Shown here in pieces: positions 56,040-64,000 of a stretch of 64,000 nucleotides of DNA (its first letter is position 1; each line of letters starts with the position of its first letter). The notes below the pieces were generated by a model. That model ran no database searches. It had not been told where the DNA came from and worked only from the letters and a program-made list of their open reading frames with translations. The translations under genes were made by a program, and so were the position numbers. The DNA comes from Pseudocercospora fijiensis CIRAD86. Taxonomy: Eukaryota > Ascomycota > Dothideomycetes > Mycosphaerellales > Mycosphaerellaceae. The stretch spans positions 402,599-466,598 of the forward strand of contig NW_006921544.1 of NCBI RefSeq assembly GCF_000340215.1. The letters run 5' to 3'.

Positions 56040-59000
56040 CATTATAAGCTTTTAGCCTTCTCCTTGTTCTTTATACTAGTCTAATACTTATCTAACAACT
56101 TAGTAATATCCTTAAACGAACCTTTAGCTTCCTACGAGTCCTATTTAGGTAAATAGCCTTGCTGTCTTAATAGGTACTCCTTCTTGCCTTGCCTAGTCTA
56201 GTGCTTTAGGATACGTTCTATAGACTATAGCTCTTCGCTATCCGCTAGTATATCCTTATATTTAGTAGGGGCTTCTTTATTACAGTCTCCGCGGTAGTAG
56301 TATAGTTTAGGGAGGGAGATATAGAAGGTATCGTAGATAGTATAGTATAGTAGGAGCTATAACTAGTAGGCCTGACTATTGCCCTTCGGTTCTTAAATTC
56401 GGAAGGGGCTAATAAACCGTAGTGCTAGTTTAGGGCGTATTTTGCTATTAGGCGACGGATATTTACGGATGCGGAGGTTCTTCGTACTAAGTATAACTAT
56501 ATCGCCTTATTTAAAGGTTATTAGCGTATAGTGCTTGTTATAGTAGATCTTTTAGTACTCTTGACCCCTTATTAGTTTCTTAGCTATCTTAGCGTAGATT
56601 TCTCGTATCTTTTAAACCCTCTCGATAGCCGCTAGTGTTTTAGGTGCTTAACGCGCTTCCCTTTCCTTACGCTCGGCCTCGGGCGAGGTAAATAGTTATT
56701 GCGGCAAAGCAGCGTTCTAGCCTATTATAGCTATATATAGTAAGACCTTAGTTAATAAATGCACACTATTATTGTGTACGAATTCGGCTAGTTATAGAAG
56801 GTTGACCTAGTTATTAGGGTTTTCGTTAATATAGCTACGTAGGTACTACTATAGGGTAGTATTCTGCCTCTCGGTTTAGCTATCTGTTTATAGATAGAAG
56901 GCTATAGATAGCCGATACTTAAGTCTTAGCTATAGGTATATTTCACTCTAATAATAAGATATAAATGTCGAGCCTCGGTCGGAGACTATCCCTTTAGGGG
57001 TTCCCTAATAGCTATAGAAGATATTATTCTATAGTAACTTAGCTAGGTCAATAGCCGTCTAATCCTTCCGAGTAGGGATATAACGAGCCCCTTTAGTAAA
57101 TCGATCTACTATAATAAGGATAGCATCGAAGATGTCCTTGCTACCCCTACGCTTAGTAGGCGGAAGGCCTATAATAAAGTCTATTATTAGCTCTACAAAT
57201 AGCTTCTTTAGAACAGGAAGTAAAGACAACTCGCCGAATAGCAAGTGCTTTAGTACTTTAACTCGTTAATATACGGCATACGTGTTTACGTAGTCCTTTA
57301 TATCCCGCTTACTATATAGCTAGTAGTATATACGCGATAGTAGCTCGTACGACCTCTCTATACTATAGTAACCGGCAAGCTTACTATTATAGTGTCGCTT
57401 AAGAAGCTCTTGTCGGATCGAATGCTCGGTAGGGATATACAATCTACCCTTATAGCGCAAATAGCTATCGGCATTAATCGACCAATTCTTGCTAGATCTA
57501 GTATTGCGACTATTAGCAAGCTAATCTATACGAGCCGTAGCAAAAGTGTCCCTTTGCTAAGCGCGTAACAGCTCGTTTATAAAGGCTTAGCTATCTCCGT
57601 CCGCAAGTTTGCTTAATAGTACCCTCGCTGTCTTACGTAGTACGTACTATATATATCTAGTAGCACTAGCAGCCGGATTAACTATAGTAGTACTGTCGCT
57701 ATTACTATATATAGCGATATCGACTAGGGAGTTATTATAACTCTTCCTATTAGTATTATTAGCCCTTACCTTAATACGTACTATTAATATAGCAAGAGTA
57801 TTAAGATACTTTAAGCCGTCGCGGAGTCCGGTAAGCCGCTTATCCTACGCTTACTTTACTATAAGGTCTATAGCAATCTTATACTATAGGGTTAGAAACA
57901 ATAAATTAATAGATTAATAAGTCTCGCTATCGTAATTAGGCCGCCTCGATAGACTATTAGCAGGGTTACTTACGCCTAGCCGATATAGAATATTAAAATC
58001 GAACCTAGCGAGGTAGACGGCCTATCTAGCCTATCGACCTATAACCCTAGTAACCTTCGTGATTCTACGGAGGTTGTTATAGTCCGTATAGACCTAAATA
58101 GTATACTATACACTATCGAGATAGTAGCGCTAGTGCTTAAAGGCTTCTACGATTACTAAGAGCTCTTGCTTATAGGTCTTATATCGACGCTCTATATCGA
58201 TTATCTTCTATAAAAAGAAGGCAATCGGGTACTAGTAATTGTTATTAGCCTACTATAATATAATAGCTAATATAGCGAACTGCGAAGCGTTAGTCTTAAT
58301 ACGGATCTGCCTACTTAGTACGAAATAGTATAATAAGGGGACTTTAGTAAAGCGTTGCTTTAAACTGTTAAAAGCGGCTTATACTTTGTTAGTCTATTTA
58401 AACTCTCTAGATAGATTGGTCTTAGTTTTACTAAGCTTAGTTAGGGGCATTATATGCCGTAAATAGCCTTTAATAAAGCGGCGATAGAAATTAGCGAAGC
58501 TAAGGAACGACTATAGCTCCTTAATTAACGTAGGGATAGGCTATTTAGTAATAGTCTAGATACGGTAAGGGTTAGCCTTAATACCCTTAGTTAATACGAG
58601 GAAGCTAAGGAAGGCTATCTCCTTAGCAGTAAAGGTGCATTAAGAAGGCTTGTAATATAGGCTATAGGCTCGCAGGCGGTCGAGTACCTTATATACTATA
58701 GTCTAATACTCCGCAATATTAGGTAAATAGGTATAAACTAGGATATTATCTAGGTAAACTATATATAGATAGTCTAGTAGACCCGATAGGGCCCGATTGA
58801 TATACGACTAGAATATAGTAGGGGTATTAGCTAGGCCAAATAGTATAACTAAGTACTCGAAGTAGCTATAGCGAGTACGGAAGGCCGTCTTCTATTTATC
58901 GCCCTTGCGAATACCGATACAGTAATAGGCGTCTTTATTATTTAATATCTAATATAGTATAGAAGTAGATACTAGAAAGGCGGTCGAGGGTCTTATTAAT

Positions 59001-59950
59001 AAGCGGGAGTAGATAGCGGTCTTTAATAGTAATAGCGTTAAGCCTACGGTAATTAATATATAGACGTAGGCTACTATCCTTCTTTAGAACAAATAGGATT
59101 AGTATACTAGTAGGGCTATTGCTATACTGAATTCGGCTATTAGCTAGGTTCTTATCTAAGTATTTACGTAGTATAGCAAGCTCGCGTTTACTAAGGTTAT
59201 AGAGTGGCCTAAAGGGAACCTCCTTGCCCTATATAATATTAATCTTATAGTCCGTCTCCTTAAACATAGGCAATATCGATACTAGGTAGTATTTAAACAC
59301 CTTAATATAGGTTTCTTAAATAGGCTAGGGTATGCGGGTAAGCTAATTAGGATCTATGCTATTAGGGGGCACCGGTTTATCGTTATTACTACCGAGTAGG
59401 TCGGCAGTTAGGTCCGCTAAGGCGGAGGCTAGTATTAGGTTACTAATAAATAGGACCTTAATATTATTAGGGCACTCGCTAACGTTAACGTATTTAATGT
59501 CTTCCTTCCTAGCGATTCTAAATCGCCACTTTTAGACGCCTAAGTCTATAGTTATAGCGTAGTATTTAAGAATAGGGTTGCTAATAACAATATCGGATAG
59601 AAGGCTATCTATGTCTACCGCGTAGGCAGTAAAGTCTAGTAATCGCTCGTTACCGAGGTCGTCTCTTAGAACTATAGGAAAATAGTAGGCCCTATAGGTT
59701 AAGTACCGAGCGTTATTAAACTAAGCAAGGGTTAGTAGGTTAGCCCTATTTAGTTGTCGAAGGTCTAATTGCTTAGCTAGGCGATAGTTAATAAGAGCAC
59801 TAACTGAATTTCCTAGATCTAGCGTAACCTTAGTTTTATAATTAGTGCTATATATGTCTTATATAAGACAGGTGCGTATAATAGCTAGTATAATATTAAT
59901 AGTCCTACGCCGTATAAGGCTAACAGTTAGTGCGGCGCTTATTCTTTTTT
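56040..59950 (-). pseudogene. A3 Pol relic (PR-RT-RH-IN-chromodomain)
   Basis: The integrase core is open over 57244-57059 (VELIIDFIIGLPPTKRRGS, ILIIVDRFTKGARYIP). RT lies near 59350-58600, with the active-site box reading YLDNIL near 58765-58740 instead of YLDDIL. RNase H is near 58300-58050, the protease near 59850-59760 and the chromodomain near 56240-56080. The domain set equals that of A2. It is inactive through many TAG/TAA codons and the lost catalytic Asp. Confidence 0.85.
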
Positions 59951-61300
59951 CGACTAATAGGAAGAGCCGATAGGGGTAGTATTAGCGGCCGCAAGGTTTT
60001 TTCGGTACTTAGCGGTAGTACGGTCGATTCGGGCCTAATCCTTAGGTTTGTCGCATTAGCCTAGCAGATAGCTAGTACTATTATAGTTGAAGTATTTCAA
60101 TCCGGTTAGGGGATTGCTATAGCTATTGTTGCTATTATTATTAGTCGAGCGGTTAGTATTATAGGGATACGAGCCCCTTCCTCGGCCCCTATTACCGCCT
60201 CCTCTATATAGCCGCCGGCTACGGCTTCTTCTACGGTTATTATTACTATTCCTATTATTAGCATTGTTGTTTTAGTAGGAGCCTTAGTTGCCTCCGTAGC
60301 TACGGGTAGTAGTTAGGCGTATCTTAGATTCTATCCGTTACTAAAGCTATACTATACGCTCTACGGTTTCAACCTTAACTATAAACTAAATATACGTATA
60401 AGATTAGTCTATTTAAATATACGGCGACGGTCTAATTCGAGGATAAGCTCCTACCTAAGCTTTAGGCGTATTTCCGAGATCTATATAGAATTAGTCTTAG
60501 CCGGAAGGTCGTCTTCGAGGGTTTTTAAATAGGCCTTAAATAAGCGAGCCGATTGATTAGTCTTTTGTTTAGCTCGAAGGTACTAGTCCTAAGTATATTA
60601 TTGCCTTAGTATAGGGTTTCTAAGGGTGTCTAGCATAATGGTTTTATAGGTTTACCGTTTGCTACTAAATAGTAGTCTAGTTATTAAGGGAGTCGAAATG
60701 GTTATGCTATATACGCTTTAGGTCGCTATTAATACACTATATAGCGTATACGACTAAGGAATAGTTATCTAGCAGCGCCCTTAGTATATTACGCTAGTTA
60801 AGCTTACAGTTACGAATGTAGTCGTTATATTGCTTTCGACTAGAGCTATTAAATACGGTGCAATCCTTAAGTTTAGTATCCTTCTTTTAGATAGGGACGG
60901 GTAGTAAAGAAGGCCTTACTAGTAGCTTAGCATTAGTTATTAGGGATTCCTATAGGCGGCGAATCTCGAGGAGGTTGTTTTTTAGCTATTGCTCTTAACG
61001 CAAAGCAGCGAGCCTGTTCTAAGTAGCTTCTTAAAGTCTCGCTATTAGCTAGGGACTAAAGGCTATTTAGCTATATCGACGATTAATAATGTTGTTAAGA
61101 ATGTCGTTAATAGGCAATTCTAGATTATTACCTAGAATCGCAGGTTCTTTATTAATAGGCTCTATGCTACTAGTATTGTTATTGCTAGCGCTGCTAGCGG
61201 CGCCGCGGTTGTTGTTACTTCGTAATAAGCTAGCTATTATAAGGGGTAATACTAATAATATATTAAAGGCCCCTATAGTACGGATATAGCGGAATTAGTA
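59950..61300 (-). pseudogene. A3 Gag relic
   Basis: The zinc knuckle lies near 60110-60050 in the context KYFNYNST, with Cys now Tyr. The Arg/Gly-rich stretch is near 60260-60160, and the N-terminal Asn/Ala-rich part near 61250-61100. The Pro/Thr/Lys repeat of A1/A2 is largely missing. Confidence 0.72.
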
Positions 61301-61498
61301 GATATCGGTCTAGTGCGATTAACTTAGTATAACAGGCCGTATAGAAGGCCTTGCTTAATAATTAGTACGGTTGTTTTAGTAGAGTAGTACGTATAGGTCC
61401 CGTTCTTTGGGCGTAATATAGTTAAATCGATAGTTTTCGTAGCTATACCGCTAAAAGCTTAAAATAAGGACTATCTAGCTACTGCCCTTAAAGGGTAG

Positions 61499-61509
61499 AT
61501 CGAATACTA
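61499..61509 (-). promoter_or_regulatory. Putative self-priming primer-binding site of A3
   Basis: On the minus strand TAGTATTCGAT follows the 5' LTR and is an 11 of 11 complement of the LTR block at 61559-61569. Confidence 0.6.
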
Positions 61510-61698
61510 TATAAGAAGGGTTATATTAGTAGGTAGATAGGGTAGTAGTAGGTTAGTATAGTATTCGATAGAGATCTAAGAGGAGAGGGAGGAAGGTAGG
61601 CTAGTTAGCCTAACGCTAAGCGCTAAGCCCTACCTAAGGCATTAGGACCCTAGCTTTACTCGAGCTAGTTACATGCTAATTAAGTGTAGCCTCTAACA
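61510..61698 (-). repeat. A3 5' LTR (189 bp)
   Basis: On the minus strand it begins TGTTAGAGGCTACAC and ends CTTATA. It pairs with 54631-54819. Confidence 0.93.
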
Positions 61699-62322
61699 AT
61701 AATATAGGCTCTTAGTCGTTTAGAGTAACGTACTATATAAATAACTACGCGTCCTACTCTAATTTACTTACGACCTATATATTAGGATACTATTCTCGTA
61801 CTTTTTTTAGATACTTTTTTAATAGCTTACCTCTAAGCGCTCCGTACTAACCGAGTGAATATAAGATACTAGGTTTCTACTCGGTACCTTAGCCTTAGAG
61901 ATAGGGCGGAGTTAAAATTAGAGGTATAGCCGGTACTCGTAGGCGGTATATAGAGACGGAAGTAAGCCTCTTCCTATAAAATAGCTACTTTGTTTAGTAT
62001 AGCCTACTCTATTATACCCGCTATAGGTGCCGATTATATTTTTAATATTGCCGTACCTACCTATTTTAGCTATACCTACCTTCTTTATTTACTCTAACGT
62101 TACTATAAGGTAGGCTTACGCGAAGCTTACTCTATTACCTAGCGATACCGCGATACTACCTCTCTCGCTTTATATAACCTTCGTATCGATACCTATACCT
62201 CTACGCTCTATATCTACTATTACCGTAATATCCTCGCTCCGCGCGCGCCTTCGTATACTTTCGTAATATACTTTTTTGTTAATTCGACGACTTTCGTAAT
62301 ACCGAGTCTACTCGACTAAGTT

Positions 62323-62872
62323 ACGACGTCTCGTAAGAAAGGACCTACTACTACTACGGGTCGTAATAAGATCGGTACTACTAGAAAGACTATAGTATAT
62401 TAACGTAAGAAGGCTACTACTACTACCGCTCGTAGTAGAAAGACCGTTATAGGCAAGACTCTATAGAAGATAACGACTAGCGCTTCTACTACTAGTAGCA
62501 ATAATCGTCGCGGCCGTCGATAGCGCCTAGGAAGTAAGTTTTTTCTTCTATAGCCGGTAGTGTAGCCGGTATCTTTACTCCTTTTTACTAATCCCTCCTT
62601 AGCCGTAGCCCTTCGCGAAATTCGGAATTATTAGAAGCATAATAGACTCCTAGTAGCTAGGGCTTCTTTTAGACGACTTATTCGCGAGATTACCTAAAGC
62701 TAGATACGGGACTATCGCTTTTAAGCGTCCGTACTAGACGCCTTTTAAAAGGGTATAGAAGCCTACCTAGTTCGTATCTTCGAATATATATTTCTCTTCT
62801 ATCTCTTTTCGAACTATACTAATACTATTTTAGCGGTTAACCTTATAGCTATCTACGCGAAGCGTATTCTCT
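62323..62872 (+). pseudogene. Histone H3-like gene 2 in hAT-2, 3' truncated
   Basis: It follows 41428-41976 of hAT-1, including the basic tail, the intron with the TAGCCGG pair and the H3 fold up to IAIYAKRI, where a deletion joins it to DNA equal to about 42426 of hAT-1. The sequence YQK.NRLLV.R and FRRLIREI remains recognisable. The first codon is ACG where hAT-1 has ATA. Confidence 0.82.
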
Positions 62873-62879
62873 AGACTAT

Positions 62880-63370
62880 ATTATATACCTGCCTTCGCAA
62901 CTCTACCTAATACTCCCTCTAAATATCCTTATACTCTACCTACTAGAAATTTAGCTAGGTATCTAGACCTATAGCTGCTTCTATATCTTTTACTATCTTC
63001 TATAGGTTAAAGGACTCCTCTATAGTAGCCTCTACCTCCTTATATAACACGAAGTTACTGCCTACCCTACCCTTTATATCTACTAAATAACTAAGAGTTC
63101 TAAAGAACGAACTAGTATTCGGCCTTAGTATAGCGAGTAACTAGTAGAACGCCTTATAGAGGTACCTTATAGCTCTTTCGTATACTATACCGATATTAAG
63201 GGAGGAGCTATCCTAGTACTTAATATTAGGGAATAGTTTAGTAAGAAAGTATTAGAACTTCTCGAGGAGAGCTTCGAGAGAAATCGATAAGTTCTGCCTA
63301 GATCTAGATAAAGACATTCTACTAAGTAGTTAGGGAATTGAACCGTAAACTAAAGGATAAAATTTATACC
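62880..63370 (-). pseudogene. Unidentified minus-strand gene in hAT-2
   Basis: Second copy of the frame at 42910-42400, of which the far 3' part is lost. The helical stretches are kept with changes that are mostly transitions. Function unknown. Confidence 0.42.
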
Positions 63371-63747
63371 TAAGGAGTATAGTTTCCGAACTAAACTATA
63401 ATGCCTTATATATATATCTATGCTTTTAATTAGTTAGTGTCCTTAGCTAATTGTCTATAGATTTGAGGTTATATAAGTACCTTTATACAACTACGTAGCC
63501 TAAGTAGGATTCGAAAATTCTATAAGTACTAAGGACTAAAAATGCCGGCTACGCTACCGGCTACACTACCGAGTCTTACAAAGGGCTAGCTTAAAGCTAC
63601 GTATATATTCCTACACTTCTTAAAAACCGATAAATTATATAGTTCGAACTAGCTACTTATATAGTTGCTTAGCAAACCAACCTAAATCAAACTAGAATTT
63701 CGGCTTAGCAAACTAAACTAAACTAACCCGAACTACTACGGGGTGTA

Positions 63748-64000
63748 CTAAGAGCTACCCAAACGGCGTAGATTAGGTTGTTATAGGAGCCTACGCTTCT
63801 AGTATTAGTCCTAAGAACTACACCTTTAACTTTCTCCGGTTATCGATACTTACTAGTGCCTACTAAGCTTAGGATCTTCGTATACTAGTAATATAGCGCG
63901 AGGAGGTCCTCTGTTAAAGGCTGCTTAGGATAGTCGATATTTATCTATATAAGTAGCTAGCGGAGCTCGGACTCCGAGGTAGAGTAGTCTATATATAAAA
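63748..64000 (-). other. Right-edge DNA with a possible coding fragment
   Basis: On the minus strand about 55 codons read TEDLLALYY.YTKIL... then KVKGVVLRTNTRSVG and YNNLIYAVWVALS with few stops and several TG/CA pairs kept. It may belong to the Helitron N-terminal region, whose strand it shares, but I cannot assign it. It is not the continuation of A4. Confidence 0.3.

Larger units (their letters stand above)
54631..61698 (-). mobile_element. Ty3/gypsy chromovirus A3, complete, nested in hAT-2
   Basis: Full-length minus-strand copy of 7,068 bp. LTRs are 54631-54819 and 61510-61698 (189 bp each), with exact duplications ATAAT at 54626-54630 and 61699-61703. hAT-1 shows the uninterrupted target at about 40803-40815 (GAGATAATATAGG). 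Order from right: Gag, protease, RT, RNase H, integrase, chromodomain, then 1.2 kb noncoding. Confidence 0.95.
51090..63747 (+). mobile_element. hAT-2: hAT copy lacking the transposase, split by A3
   Basis: It has the same TIRs as hAT-1 (TAGACCCCGTAG at the left, CTACGGGGTGTA at the right), the 3 x 52-bp subterminal array (51226-51381) and the Lys/Arg-rich gene. It is then deleted from the position equal to 36516 straight to 39645 of hAT-1, so the transposase is gone. Both H3-like genes are kept (about 53695-54125; 62323-62872, the latter cut at its 3' end). A second deletion removes the equivalent of about 41976-42425. Its flanks (CGCGAGCT left, CTAAGAGC right) do not match as an 8-bp duplication. 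Confidence 0.85.

Overview
The window reads as repeat-filled heterochromatin from a filamentous ascomycete fungus. Almost every reading frame is broken, yet protein domains stay recognisable once one notes that most in-frame stops are TAG or TAA sitting where conserved Gln (or Trp) codons should be. CpA and TpG are strongly depleted, TpA is in excess, and CpG survives. This is the footprint of repeat-induced point mutation (RIP, CpA to TpA). I see no confident host gene; the window is a pile of nested, dead transposable elements.

Layout, left to right. (1) 1-6268: minus-strand Ty3/gypsy chromovirus A1, its far end off the window. (2) 6274-9526: Gag/protease-like gene of another element (E), minus strand. 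(3) 9527-11093: unassigned DNA with a hAT terminal fragment ending at 10756. (4) 11099-32837: Ty3/gypsy element C (plus, 704-bp LTRs, TSD CCGAG). It is split in gag by chromovirus D (11991-26635, minus, 187-bp LTRs, TSD CTTAT). D is split in pol by a 901-bp inverted-repeat element (14100-15000) and by chromovirus A2 (16068-23142, plus, 197-bp LTRs, TSD TCGTA). (5) 32843-34168: unassigned. (6) 34169-43311: a 9.1-kb hAT transposon (hAT-1) with 8-bp TSD and TIRs. (7) 43320-48526: unassigned DNA, then a Helitron-type helicase relic (minus) interrupted by a 382-bp hAT MITE (TSD TATATAAC). (8) 48527-51089: 5' part of chromovirus A4. (9) 51090-63747: second hAT copy (hAT-2), split by complete chromovirus A3 (54631-61698, minus, TSD ATAAT). 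(10) 63748-64000: short unassigned flank.

The most notable content is inside the hAT elements. Beside a hAT transposase (hAT-1 only) they carry two different histone H3-like genes, one of 142 codons and one with a spliced histone fold and an H3-like N-terminal tail, plus two unidentified genes. Both H3-like genes are present in both copies, although hAT-2 has lost the transposase. Several introns of these genes contain a pair of a TAGCCGG motif that also fills the subterminal 52-bp repeats of the element.

The chromoviruses appear to be of the self-priming Tf1/sushi type: the sequence just inside the 5' LTR is complementary to a stretch within the LTR (11 of 11 bases in A1, A3 and A4). The nesting gives a relative order: C before D, D before A2 and the 901-bp element; A4 before hAT-2 before A3. 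All coordinates were read by eye; LTR and TSD edges are exact where stated, internal gene edges approximate.
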